Of a DNA stretch of 56,062 nt, positions 33,096-41,233 are shown one piece after another. Location: the NCBI GenBank assembly GCA_958402795.1, contig CATXUX010000023.1, positions 1-56,062 of the forward strand, written 5' to 3'. Numbering within the stretch: position 1 is the stretch's first letter; each line of letters begins with the position of its first letter. The position numbers and the translations under genes are program-made. Source of the DNA: an uncultured Lachnospiraceae bacterium (GTDB taxonomy: Bacteria; Bacillota; Clostridia; Lachnospirales; Lachnospiraceae). The notes under the pieces are model-generated. The model worked only from the letters and a program-made list of their open reading frames with translations. It had not been told where the DNA came from and did no database searches.

Positions 33096-34235
33096 TTATT
33101 TGACCAGAAATAGCTCAGAGAGACGATCCATATTATCTCGTTTCATTTTCATTGTCGGGTGTACATAACGGTTCATCGTAATGCTGACACTGGCATGTCC
33201 TAATATTTCGCTTAGGCTCTTAATGTCAAATCCTGCTTCTACGCAGCGTGTTGCGAATGTATGCCGCAAGGAGTGAAAGTTTACCGGAGTGATTCCTATC
33301 TCCTTTAAAACCCGTTTAAAATAATTTTGCATAGTCCTTGGCTCAATATATGTCTCATTCCCTGTTAAAACGTATCCCTGCGTTGACGGCAGATATTCGT
33401 CCATGATACAAGCAAGATCATTCGGAATTGGAATTGTGCGGATTGAACTTGGACTTTTGGGCGTAGTAATCGTCACAGCAGTTTTTTTGTCTGTCGGATT
33501 TTCAAGCTGCAGACGCTGCATTGTCTGATGGACATATATCGTTTTTTCTTCACAAGATATATCCTCCCATCGCAATGCACATAGTTCTCCAATGCGGAGT
33601 CCCGTATATAGGCATAATAATATTCCAAAGTTTCTGGGAGATAAATCTTGAAGCAGATATTTACATAGGTTTTCCTGAGCAGAAGGACTAAGGATATTCA
33701 TTTCATTTCCTATTTGTTTAATAGTAACCTCTTTTCCTGTACATAATAAAGAAAGATTACGAGAAGATGCATATTTTAAAATTCTTCGTATTACTGAAAG
33801 AATATCAGCAACTGTTTTAGCAGCTAGTCCCTGCTTACAAGCTCCTCCTATTGTTAGTAAAGCATTACAATATTCATTGATTTCATCCGAAGATATATGG
33901 ACAATGTGTTTTTTCCCAAATTTAGGCAGAATATACGTGTTAAGCAGATTTCTATAGCGAATGTACGTTGACGATTTTATTTGGGGGTGAATAGATTTCA
34001 GCCATTTGTCTGCAATTTCTTCAAATGTTGCTTCCGTCAACTCACTACATACATGTTGATTTTCAGATTTTTTAACAGATGTTATCGCTGTGCATACCTT
34101 CAATTTTACTTCTTGATATGTTTTTGCATAAACATACCCATATATAGCTTTACCTTGCACCGTCCTATCTTTAATATATCGCCCCTCCCATCTGCCATCC
34201 TTTCGCTTATAAATACTTTCTCCTTTTCTTGACAT
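33096..34235 (-). CDS. tyrosine recombinase/integrase
   Basis: A 379-aa phage/ICE-type integrase. The N-terminal arm-binding part has KGESIYKRKDGRWEGRYIKD. A SAM-like core-binding domain spans ~60-165. The catalytic domain holds TGLRIGELCALRW (Arg, ~213), HSLRHTFATR (His-x-x-Arg, ~319), LGHASVSITMNRYVH (His and the Tyr nucleophile, ~355). All catalytic residues are present. Its gene is bracketed by inverted 25-bp sites, and GTAGGAGGT precedes the ATG. It may invert its own cassette, or be the integrase of the AT-rich island. Confidence 0.93.
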   Translation of the reverse strand: MSRKGESIYKRKDGRWEGRYIKDRTVQGKAIYGYVYAKTYQEVKLKVCTAITSVKKSENQHVCSELTEATFEEIADKWLKSIHPQIKSSTYIRYRNLLNTYILPKFGKKHIVHISSDEINEYCNALLTIGGACKQGLAAKTVADILSVIRRILKYASSRNLSLLCTGKEVTIKQIGNEMNILSPSAQENLCKYLLQDLSPRNFGILLCLYTGLRIGELCALRWEDISCEEKTIYVHQTMQRLQLENPTDKKTAVTITTPKSPSSIRTIPIPNDLACIMDEYLPSTQGYVLTGNETYIEPRTMQNYFKRVLKEIGITPVNFHSLRHTFATRCVEAGFDIKSLSEILGHASVSITMNRYVHPTMKMKRDNMDRLSELFLVK

Positions 34236-34409
34236 AAATGATACCTCCTACTTTTTGACTACAATTTTGACAATAATAATAACGATATCCATGAATTAAT
34301 TCCCACTTTTCGTTATTTTTTCTATGAATATCAAAACAAATATTGACATCAACCACTCAAATCATTATAATAATTAAAAGAAACATGTTGAAATACGTCT
34401 GAAAATCCT
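34236..34409 (-). promoter_or_regulatory. recombinase promoter region inside the bracketed segment
   Basis: No gene. A -10 TATAAT (34364-34369, minus strand) in AT-rich DNA points toward the recombinase and, past it, to the type VII operon. A -35 is weak (TTCAAC at 17 bp). The promoter would flip together with the gene. Confidence 0.5.
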
Positions 34410-34434
34410 TTCGTAAAGTTGGATATTCTACGAA
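34410..34434 (-). repeat. right recombinase core-site candidate
   Basis: An inverted copy of the site at 33019-33043, with 23 of 25 bases identical after reverse complementing. The arms TTCGTA and TACGAA are perfectly complementary here. A bidirectional terminator begins a few bases to the right. Confidence 0.7.
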
Positions 34435-34435
34435 A

Positions 34436-34471
34436 AACAAACCCATTTCCAATAGGAAATGGGTTATTTTT
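34436..34471. terminator. bidirectional terminator right of the recombinase cassette
   Basis: AACCCATTTCC (34440-34450) pairs with GGAAATGGGTT (34455-34465) around a 4-nt loop, with A/T runs on both sides. It shields the cassette from transcription entering from the right. Confidence 0.8.
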
Positions 34472-34686
34472 ATTCGTTTCGCCCACGTATGGATAATATT
34501 TTACTCTTATTTTCTTTAAAATGCAACCCGTGTGCGGGTAATCTTTGTAATTATCTCTGCTACCATAACATAGTACAAGCGTCAAAAGGTTCTGTATTTT
34601 ATGCTTGCATGAAAAGCATATCCTTCGAACGCTTTTATCATAATATGAACTCTAAAACAAAAAATTTTTATGGAGAATAAGAGAAC
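34472..34686. other. gene-free region upstream of the XRE gene
   Basis: AT-rich. It contains ATGCTT...AAAGCAT as a short inverted repeat near 34601-34620, a possible operator for the downstream XRE regulator. A 73-codon open frame here has no ribosome site or protein-like pattern and is not called. Confidence 0.35.
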
Positions 34687-34938
34687 ATGGAATACTCAGA
34701 TTTATATGTAATGCGAATAAAATCCCTTTGTAAGCAACGGAATATAAGTATAAACAAATTAGCAACAATGAGTGGAGTCAAGCAGTCAACTTTAGATAAT
34801 ATTGTAAGAGGGCAAACTCACAACCCAAAGGCACGGACACTTCATAAAATTGCGACTGCATTTAATATGACTTTGGCAGAGTTTCTTGATTATCCGGAAT
34901 TAAATGAATATAATTTTGAAGATGATAGTGACAAATAG
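34687..34938 (+). CDS. XRE-family transcriptional regulator
   Basis: An 83-aa Cro/CI-type regulator: MRIKSLCKQRNISINKLATM, SGVKQSTLDNIVRGQ and LHKIATAFNMTLAEFLDYPE, with an acidic tail NFEDDSDK. It is cytosolic. It is at the right edge of the AT-rich island, divergent from the recombinase, and may control the cassette or the secretion operon. Ribosome site GGAG is about 10 nt upstream. Confidence 0.88.
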   Translation: MEYSDLYVMRIKSLCKQRNISINKLATMSGVKQSTLDNIVRGQTHNPKARTLHKIATAFNMTLAEFLDYPELNEYNFEDDSDK

Positions 34939-34953
34939 AAAAAATGATTATAA

Positions 34954-34993
34954 ACAGCCTGCTGCAGAACACGCCATTTCTGCAACAAGCTGT
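34954..34993 (-). terminator. terminator of the nth operon
   Basis: Arms at 34954-34969 and 34978-34993 form a 16-bp stem on the minus strand with two U-G pairs and an 8-nt loop. It ends the transcript of the Nif11-like gene. Confidence 0.75.
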
Positions 34994-35006
34994 CTATCCC
35001 CTTCAT

Positions 35007-35291
35007 CTAATCTTCCAGATTCGCCATAAACAGTTCGTAAAAGTCGTCTTCCCCGGCGAGCATAGGGGAGTTTTCCCCGCCGCCATTGGTGCTTCGTTTC
35101 ATGGCTGCATGAAACTCTTCCCCTGCGCAGACAAGATCCATCTCATAAAGCTCATATCCCATCTCACGGCATTTCGCACAAAACGCGGTCAACGGCTCCG
35201 GTTCCTGCTTCGTAGCAAGCAACTGCTTCCTGACTTCTTCGTCATGCAATGCTTTTGTCTGAAGTTCATCTAACATAGTTACAACATCCAT
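35007..35291 (-). CDS. Nif11-like small protein
   Basis: A 94-aa acidic protein. The N-terminal part LQTKALHDEEVRKQLLATKQ followed by FCAKCREMGYELYEMDL resembles the Nif11 fold used as leader peptide in some RiPPs and present in many orphan genes. A GGG lies before ENSPMLAGEDDF. No lanthipeptide or other RiPP enzyme is nearby, so a leader role is not supported. It follows nth by 14 nt in one operon. Confidence 0.5.
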   Translation of the reverse strand: MDVVTMLDELQTKALHDEEVRKQLLATKQEPEPLTAFCAKCREMGYELYEMDLVCAGEEFHAAMKRSTNGGGENSPMLAGEDDFYELFMANLED

Positions 35292-35305
35292 ATGTATCTC
35301 CTTCC

Positions 35306-35941
35306 CTATACCCCGTTCTTTTTACAGATGTCCTGCAGGCAGCAGACATCGCAGTGGGGTTTTGTCCGTGCCGTGCAGACGTCGCGTCCGTGGTAAACAA
35401 GTCTGTGACAGAAATCGCTGCCCTCCTCGGGCGGAATGATCTTCCAGAGCGCCATCTCTACCTTCTTTGGTTCTTTTATATTATCCACCAGACCGATCCG
35501 GTTCGAGAGACGGATACAATGTGTATCTGTCACGATCGCCGGTTTCCCGAAGACGTCTCCCATGATCAGGTTCGCGCTCTTACGCCCTACCCCCGGCAGC
35601 TTCAGCAGCGCGTCGAAATCATCCGGCACGTTCCCGCCGTACTCGTCCCGAAGCATCTTCATACATGCGCTGATGTCCCGTGCCTTGCTTTTCCCAAGAC
35701 CGCACGGACGGACGATCGCCTCGATATCGTCCACATCTGCATCCGCCAGCGCGTCTACTGTGGGATATTTCTTATATAAATCCTCCACCACAACATTCAC
35801 CCGGGCATCCGTACACTGCGCTGCAAGACGGACGCTTACAAGCAATTTCCATGCATCATCATAATCCAGTGTACAGCCTGCGTCCGGATACTCCTGTTTC
35901 AGCCGTGCGATTACCTCCGCGGCAAGTTCTTTCTTTCTCAT
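35306..35941 (-). CDS. nth: endonuclease III
   Basis: A 211-aa base-excision DNA glycosylase/AP lyase that removes oxidised pyrimidines. The helix-hairpin-helix LPGVGRKSANLIMGD carries the catalytic Lys, and VTDTHCIRLSNR carries the catalytic Asp. The C-terminal Cys set CTARTKPHCDVCCLQDIC binds a 4Fe-4S cluster, with one extra residue in the first loop compared with E. coli. Length is normal. Confidence 0.95.
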   Translation of the reverse strand: MRKKELAAEVIARLKQEYPDAGCTLDYDDAWKLLVSVRLAAQCTDARVNVVVEDLYKKYPTVDALADADVDDIEAIVRPCGLGKSKARDISACMKMLRDEYGGNVPDDFDALLKLPGVGRKSANLIMGDVFGKPAIVTDTHCIRLSNRIGLVDNIKEPKKVEMALWKIIPPEEGSDFCHRLVYHGRDVCTARTKPHCDVCCLQDICKKNGV

Positions 35942-36038
35942 ATGTGTTGCCTTTCGTATGTGTCATTTATGATTCTATGTCAGTTATCATCCGCTTTTTT
36001 TCTGCAGTCGGCTTCATTCCGTTGTACTCTTCCGGCAT

Positions 36039-37331
36039 CTACGCTTCGCTCTCTGCTGCACTTCCGGATTCTTCCGTTTCGGTCTCTGCTACCTTTTCGG
36101 TCTCTTCCCGCAGGCTCTGCATGTACTCGTCCATCGCCTCCGCAACCTTCTTCGAATGCGCAACCGCTTCTACGACCGTCCTCGCGCCATTTACGACGTC
36201 GCCGCTTGCGAAGATCCCCGGTCTTGAGGTATGTCCGCACTCATCTGTGACAAGCAGTCCTCTCCGGTTTGCCTCAAGTCCCTCCGTATCTGCCACGATC
36301 CGGTTCATCGGTCCCTGACTGATCGAAACGATCACACTGTCTGCCGGATATAACTGTTCTGTTCCCGGAATCTGTTCTACGCTGCCGTCTTCTTTCTCTT
36401 CTACATCTGCAAAGATCACACCGTCGTCCGTAATCTCCACAGGCGCCTTGCAGTACAGGAATTCCACGCCTTCCAGCAGAGCATAATCAAACTCATGCTT
36501 ACTTGCCGCTACCGTAGAATTACGAGAGAAGCACTGAAGTGTCCGCACTCCATGACGCAGTGCCGTCCGCGCCACGTCCATCGCAGCATTTCCTGCTCCG
36601 ATCACGATGACATGCTCTCCCAGACGGTAGCTGTCCGGACTGTTCAGGTAATTGATCCCGAAATGAACGTGTCCCAGTGATTCTCCTTTGATATGGAGTG
36701 CGTTTGGTTTCCATACGCCTGTCCCGACAAAAATCGCCTTATACCCGTCCCGCATCAGATCGTCAATCGAAATATTACCTTCCCCGATCAGTGTATTCGG
36801 ACGCACTTTGATGTCTTTCAGGTAAAGATGACGGTATTCGAAATCATCCAGCACGCTCTTCGGAAGCCGGAACTCCGGAATCCCATAGCGGAGTACCCCG
36901 CCGATCTTCTCTTTTCCCTCAAAAATCGTTACCTGATATCCTTTCCGCGCCAGGATCACTGCGATCGTCAGCCCGGCAGGACCAGAACCGATAATTGCCA
37001 CACGCATTCCGTTAGACGGTGCAGGTCCCTTCACCATCTTGGAACTGTACGTAGTGGAAATGTAATTTTCTATCGTAGAAAAATGAACCGGAGCACCCTT
37101 TCTTCCCAGTACACAATGCCCTTCACATTGGTTTTCGTGATTGCACACCAGACTGCACACCGTCGTCAGCGGGTTGTTCTCAAACAGCATCCAGCCGGCG
37201 TCGTCCAGTTTTCCGTCCAGCATCAGCCGGATCACCTTCGGGATCGGCGTACTGATCGGACATCCTTTCTGGCATTGCGGATTCTTACAATTCAGGCATC
37301 GGTTCGCCTCATCTAATACATGAACTGCCAT
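36039..37331 (-). CDS. GltD-like NAD(P)/FAD oxidoreductase
   Basis: A 430-aa protein of the glutamate synthase small-subunit family. The N-terminal Cys-rich region (CLNCKNPQCQKGCPISTPIP, CSLVC...CEGHC) binds Fe-S clusters. FAD-binding VAIIGSGPAGLTIAVILARK and the NAD(P) motif VIVIGAGNAAMDVARTALRH follow. The tail is acidic and low-complexity. AAGGAG with 8-nt spacing sets the start at 37331. No large GltB subunit is nearby, so it may be a stand-alone electron-transfer enzyme (NfnB-like). Confidence 0.85.
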   Translation of the reverse strand: MAVHVLDEANRCLNCKNPQCQKGCPISTPIPKVIRLMLDGKLDDAGWMLFENNPLTTVCSLVCNHENQCEGHCVLGRKGAPVHFSTIENYISTTYSSKMVKGPAPSNGMRVAIIGSGPAGLTIAVILARKGYQVTIFEGKEKIGGVLRYGIPEFRLPKSVLDDFEYRHLYLKDIKVRPNTLIGEGNISIDDLMRDGYKAIFVGTGVWKPNALHIKGESLGHVHFGINYLNSPDSYRLGEHVIVIGAGNAAMDVARTALRHGVRTLQCFSRNSTVAASKHEFDYALLEGVEFLYCKAPVEITDDGVIFADVEEKEDGSVEQIPGTEQLYPADSVIVSISQGPMNRIVADTEGLEANRRGLLVTDECGHTSRPGIFASGDVVNGARTVVEAVAHSKKVAEAMDEYMQSLREETEKVAETETEESGSAAESEA

Positions 37332-37369
37332 AAGAAACTCTCCTTTCTGATCATACAACTCATGAATTG

Positions 37370-37431
37370 ATTATACCATTTTATTTCGTATGAAACCAAA
37401 CATTATATAAAATATTTTTTAATGTATGCAA
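37370..37431 (-). promoter_or_regulatory. tandem promoters of the GltD-like gene
   Basis: Two minus-strand -10 TATAAT boxes (37370-37375 and 37402-37407) each have a -35 at 18 bp: TTGGTT (37394-37399) and TTGCAT (37426-37431). Confidence 0.55.
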
Positions 37432-37484
37432 CTTTAATATACTATATTGTGGGATGCCTGTCTATTATTTTGTCTTAAAACAAG

Positions 37485-37520
37485 AAACAATGCCAGGATC
37501 GTCTCCTCCCGGCATTGTTT
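37485..37520 (-). terminator. terminator of the ferredoxin gene
   Basis: Arms at 37485-37498 and 37507-37520 (AACAATGCC against GGCATTGTT) form a 14-bp stem with one U-G pair, followed by T-rich sequence on the minus strand. Confidence 0.75.
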
Positions 37521-37527
37521 CCTGCTT

Positions 37528-37713
37528 TTATTCCTCGATATCGATCACGGATACCGGGCAACTGGCTCTTGCCTCTTTTGCGAGATCTTCATTTTCTTCT
37601 GTCACATCGGCATAGGCCTCTGCCACTTCTTCATCATTAAACCGAAACACGTCCGGACATGTAGCAACACATGCGCCGCAAGAAATGCAGCCGTCATTTA
37701 CTTTTGCTTTCAT
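37528..37713 (-). CDS. 4Fe-4S ferredoxin
   Basis: A 61-aa electron carrier with one cluster: CISCGACVATCP plus the distal CPVSVIDI. It is acidic (NDEEVAEAYADVTEENEDLA) like clostridial and thermophile single-cluster ferredoxins. A single-gene unit with its own terminator. It may serve the nearby GltD-like reductase. Confidence 0.92.
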   Translation of the reverse strand: MKAKVNDGCISCGACVATCPDVFRFNDEEVAEAYADVTEENEDLAKEARASCPVSVIDIEE

Positions 37714-37837
37714 AATCTGCCTCCTGTCGTCTTATTGCCGATTCCTTTGAACTGCTGTGCTGGCCAAACATTGTATGAATCGTTCCTGCCGGAAACGGCA
37801 CGTTTTACAGACTACAGTATTCCCCGTCCATGGGAAT

Positions 37838-38530
37838 TTATGCATCACGGATACAGACTGCCACGCGGTACTGTTCTGCGTCTTCTACCTGTATCTGCGA
37901 CTCGTGAAAGTGATAATGTGCTTCGTCCACCTGCTGTGAAACTGTCACACTTTCTGTCCATACTCCGGGAAGAGTTTCCGGCGGACATTCTTTATCAAAA
38001 GAAAAGCAGAAAGACCGCATGGGCAATTTCAGTCCGAGTCCGGTTGCTTTCAGGAAACTTTCTTTCAGTGTCCACAAGCGGTAAAATTCTCTCTGCACGG
38101 ATTGTTCATCCAGCTGGTTCAGCAGATACTCGTATTCGGACGGGCAAAAAAAACGTTTTGCCAGTTTCCGGTTCGGTTTCCCGATATATTCAATATCACA
38201 GCCAACCTCACGGGGAGCAAACACAGCCAGCGCCATATGTCCGGAATGTGACAGATTAAAATGTATCTCGGGATAATCCGCAAGATACGGTTTTCCATTT
38301 TCTCCCTGACGGATCCGGACATCCTTCTCACGTAATCCAAACTCCTGCAGTCCGCGGTCCAGCAGGATTCCGGCGCCGAGTGTCTGGCATTTCCCTTCCG
38401 GATTTTTTTTGCGGTCCACCTTCTCCCGGCGCATATCGGAAAGCATCTCATAATACTGCCGGAACGTCTCTTCCTTCTCCAGTTCTCTCACATCCATCTG
38501 ATAGATCCGGAGTTGCCTCTGTGTGTTCAT
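37838..38530 (-). CDS. Sfp-type 4'-phosphopantetheinyl transferase
   Basis: A 230-aa enzyme moving phosphopantetheine from CoA to carrier proteins. It shows the family motifs FNLSHSGHMALAVFA, EVGCDIEYIG (metal Asp) and FYRLWTLKESFLKATGLGL (Trp-Lys-Glu). The start at 38530 follows AGAGGGC. No polyketide or peptide synthase is in the window, so its carrier protein is elsewhere. Confidence 0.88.
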   Translation of the reverse strand: MNTQRQLRIYQMDVRELEKEETFRQYYEMLSDMRREKVDRKKNPEGKCQTLGAGILLDRGLQEFGLREKDVRIRQGENGKPYLADYPEIHFNLSHSGHMALAVFAPREVGCDIEYIGKPNRKLAKRFFCPSEYEYLLNQLDEQSVQREFYRLWTLKESFLKATGLGLKLPMRSFCFSFDKECPPETLPGVWTESVTVSQQVDEAHYHFHESQIQVEDAEQYRVAVCIRDA

Positions 38531-38571
38531 TTTCTGCCCTCTGTCTCTTCGCACGTTTTGTAAATCAGTTT

Positions 38572-38607
38572 GTGCCGGCAGATAATCCCGGTACAGTCTG
38601 CCGGCAC
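38572..38607. terminator. 11-bp perfect hairpin
   Basis: GTGCCGGCAGA (38572-38582) pairs with TCTGCCGGCAC (38597-38607). It sits between the stop of the 80-aa gene and the transferase gene. No long T run follows on the minus strand, so it is a weak terminator or processing site. Confidence 0.55.
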
Positions 38608-38621
38608 GTACATTCTGGTTT

Positions 38622-38864
38622 TTACTTTATCATGTCTTTCAATGAATTCATAAGTTCCAGATCCGACTGCTGTACCTTGATGTTGCTGGACAGCTTTTCT
38701 CCGTCCGGCATGGTCACTGCCATTTCGATCACCATGCCCTCCTGAATCCCTTTCCTCTCTATGGCCTTTATAAACGGTTCCACTTTCGGATGATTCTTAT
38801 TGAACTGATTCTTTGCCGACTGCAGCTTCATAATATTTCCCGGATTTATATCGCCAAGTTTCAT
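38622..38864 (-). CDS. small hypothetical protein
   Basis: An 80-aa protein: MKLGDINPGNIMKLQSAKNQ, KVEPFIKAIERKGIQEGMVI and the helical ending DLELMNSLKDMIK. GGAG lies 9 nt before this ATG; an ATG 5 codons earlier is too close to it. No family was recognised. Its mixed helix/strand character with EMAVTMPDGEKL suggests a compact cytosolic domain. Confidence 0.6.
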   Translation of the reverse strand: MKLGDINPGNIMKLQSAKNQFNKNHPKVEPFIKAIERKGIQEGMVIEMAVTMPDGEKLSSNIKVQQSDLELMNSLKDMIK

Positions 38865-39002
38865 ACTGATCATCTCCATTTGTCAAAATAATGAACATTT
38901 GTTACCCAATCATTTTGCTCGCTTTTATAGCGAATGTCAAGGGAAGCTTCCCACTTCTGCAGATTTTTTTCTGTTCACCGTGCCTGTTTTATGGTATAAT
39001 GT

Positions 39003-39093
39003 GAACACTTGGCGAGGTTTTTTCGAGCCTAGTGAGAATATATGCCTGAACACTTAGCGAGGTATTTCACGAACTTAGTGTTCATGGTATACT
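39003..39093. repeat. tandem 45-bp-spaced inverted-repeat units with promoter boxes
   Basis: Two related units, GAACACTTGGCGAGG (39003) and GAACACTTAGCGAGG (39048), begin 45 bp apart. The second ends in AGTGTTC (39077-39083), making a 7-bp inverted repeat with GAACACT; the first has a decayed end (AGTGAGA). Each lies beside an ATGG-TATAAT/TATACT box (38995-39000 and 39088-39093). They fit repeated binding sites of a regulator at the amylase promoter, or a dispersed genomic repeat. Confidence 0.55.
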
Positions 39094-39159
39094 ACTACAG
39101 ATATGTGAAACAGATTTTACAGTCTGTTACGTAAAAATTAAAAAAGGCAGGTATGACTT

Positions 39160-40473
39160 ATGTGGGCTTACAACGAAACTTTTTATCAAATATATCCGAT
39201 CGGGTTCTGCGGCGCGCCGACGCACAATGACGGGGTTACTGTACCGAGAATCAAAAAAATCGGCGAATGGAGTGAATATTTGCAGGAACTCGGAATCGGA
39301 TCAATCATCCTGAACCCTATTTTCGAATCCGATAATCACGGATATGACACCCGTGATTTTAAGACCATCGACTGTCGGCTCGGCACGAACGATGATTTTA
39401 AGGAAGTCTGTCAGACGCTGCATGAGCATGATGTAAAAATTATGCTGGACGGTGTGTTTAACCATGTCGGCCGTGGCTTCTGGGCATTCCGCGATGTGCA
39501 GGAAAAGAAATGGGATTCCCCGTATAAGGACTGGTTCCATATCAGTTTTGACAGAAACAGCTCCTATAACGACGGATTCTGGTATGAAGGCTGGGAAGGA
39601 CATTTTGAGCTGGTGAAGCTGAATCTGCAGAACCCGGAAGTTGTGGATTATCTGCTTGACTGCGTCCGTTTCTGGATTGAGGAATTTGATATCGACGGAC
39701 TGCGTCTGGACGTTGCTTACAGTCTGGACCATAATTTTATGCGCCGCCTGCGCCGTTTCTGCGAGGAAGTAAAACCCGGATTCGCGCTGATCGGAGAAGT
39801 ACTGTTCGGCGACTACAACCTGATCGTCAACGATGAGATGCTGCACAGTTGTACCAATTATGAGTGCTATAAGGGCATCTTCTCCAGCTTTAACAGCATG
39901 AATATGTTCGAGATCGCGCACTCTCTGCACCGCCAGTACGGACCGGATCAGTGGTGTATTTACCGCGGGAAGCATCTTATGAACTTTATCGATAACCATG
40001 ACGTAACAAGAATTGCCAGCATTCTGACCAATCCGAAGCATCTTCCTCTTACCTATGGTCTTCTCTTCGGCATGCCGGGTATTCCGTGTATCTATTACGG
40101 AAGCGAATGGGGCGAAGAAGGAAAGAAAGCGCCGGATAATGACTATGCACTCCGTCCGTGCTTTGAAGAACCAAAACCGAATGAACTGACAGATTTCGTG
40201 AAACAACTGATCGCCATCCGCCGGGAAAGCGACGCGCTGTGCAACGGTGGTTACCATAATGTTGTCATCACCAACCACCAGCTCGTCTTTGAGCGTAAAA
40301 CCGAACAGGAACGTATCCTTGTGGCAATCAATGCATCTGACTCTGATTTTACCGCATCGAACGGTGAACTGCAGGGCGCATATACCGATCTGATCAGTGA
40401 AGAGACCGGAACAATGGCGGGCCAGCTCTCCATGCCCGCATACAGTGTGCAGTATCTCAGATGCGAGAATTGA
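39160..40473 (+). CDS. GH13 alpha-amylase family enzyme
   Basis: A 437-aa intracellular glycoside hydrolase (no signal peptide). Conserved regions in order: MLDGVFNHVG, GLRLDVAY (nucleophile Asp), LIGEVLFGD (acid/base Glu) and FIDNHDVTRIAS (transition-state Asp). A short C-terminal beta domain ends QYLRCEN. The size and cytosolic location suggest an enzyme acting on imported maltodextrins (cyclomaltodextrinase-like). It is alone in its unit, with the repeat-bearing promoter upstream. Confidence 0.9.
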   Translation: MWAYNETFYQIYPIGFCGAPTHNDGVTVPRIKKIGEWSEYLQELGIGSIILNPIFESDNHGYDTRDFKTIDCRLGTNDDFKEVCQTLHEHDVKIMLDGVFNHVGRGFWAFRDVQEKKWDSPYKDWFHISFDRNSSYNDGFWYEGWEGHFELVKLNLQNPEVVDYLLDCVRFWIEEFDIDGLRLDVAYSLDHNFMRRLRRFCEEVKPGFALIGEVLFGDYNLIVNDEMLHSCTNYECYKGIFSSFNSMNMFEIAHSLHRQYGPDQWCIYRGKHLMNFIDNHDVTRIASILTNPKHLPLTYGLLFGMPGIPCIYYGSEWGEEGKKAPDNDYALRPCFEEPKPNELTDFVKQLIAIRRESDALCNGGYHNVVITNHQLVFERKTEQERILVAINASDSDFTASNGELQGAYTDLISEETGTMAGQLSMPAYSVQYLRCEN

Positions 40474-40499
40474 TACATGCTTTTAAATCCTATAAAAAC

Positions 40500-40540
40500 G
40501 AAGACGCCGCAGGCTTGCTTCCCGCAGCGTCTTCATTTAT
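40500..40540. terminator. bidirectional terminator
   Basis: GAAGACGCCGC (40500-40510) pairs with GCAGCGTCTTC (40524-40534), with A/T runs on both sides, between the convergent amylase and flavin reductase genes. Confidence 0.75.
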
Positions 40541-40627
40541 GTTCGCTTTCGATATTTGAATCGTTCGTTTTCCGGCAATTCCGGCACAACGCTCCTCTGT
40601 CCTGTCAGGACTTTCGTATGCCTGAAG

Positions 40628-41134
40628 TCAGTCGCGTACCAGAACTTTTTCAATCTCTACAATATACATGGTATGGTAATCTTTCTCTGGATACCATTTT
40701 TCATCATTTTCCTGCTCGGTAAAACATTCCGGAAGCATTTCCTGCTGATATTGTTTCCGGCAGACGAAGATCATATCCGCCTCTTCAAATGCGGTTGTTC
40801 CGTCTACATAATACGGCGTCAGACCTGCCTGAGCCTCCTTGTCACAGTCACGCCCCGATTTCGTACCGCAGATCGTCAGCGCTTTCCGGTGAGACTCATC
40901 AAAAAAGGAAAGCGTCAGCGTATCGTTTCGGTCTACAAACTCTTTTGTATAGCGCTGCGGACGGATGTATACCGTCGCGACATTCTTGCCCCACATGATC
41001 CCGATGCCGCCCCAGCTTGCTGTCATCGTATTATGCCCTTTTTCATCGCCTGCCGTGATCAGCATCCATTCTTTCCCGATCTTTGTAAATGGATTGAATG
41101 ATAATTCCTCGATTGCAATCTCCTGAAATGCCAT
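40628..41134 (-). CDS. flavin reductase-like FMN-binding protein
   Basis: A 168-aa protein of the flavin reductase-like family: FTKIGKEWMLITAGDEKGHN, TMTASWGGIGIMWGKNVATV and YIRPQRYTKEFVDRND. These bind FMN in a split-barrel dimer. The start at 41134 has GTGAGGAC upstream. Electron partner unknown; the ferredoxin and GltD-like enzyme are 3 kb away. Confidence 0.85.
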   Translation of the reverse strand: MAFQEIAIEELSFNPFTKIGKEWMLITAGDEKGHNTMTASWGGIGIMWGKNVATVYIRPQRYTKEFVDRNDTLTLSFFDESHRKALTICGTKSGRDCDKEAQAGLTPYYVDGTTAFEEADMIFVCRKQYQQEMLPECFTEQENDEKWYPEKDYHTMYIVEIEKVLVRD

Positions 41135-41233
41135 GTTTATGTCCTCACTTTCTGTCATAGTCCTTTTCATAGATATGCCGCCGTCAGACGACATATCCAT
41201 AGGTATCATAATTGGGAACTTTTGCTCCCGGCA

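Noticed and set aside
34459..34680. 73-codon + strand frame before the XRE gene
   Set aside because: No ribosome site, no protein-like pattern, overlaps terminator sequence.
39301..40278. 325-codon minus-strand open frame
   Set aside because: Antisense to the GH13 amylase with all catalytic regions present.
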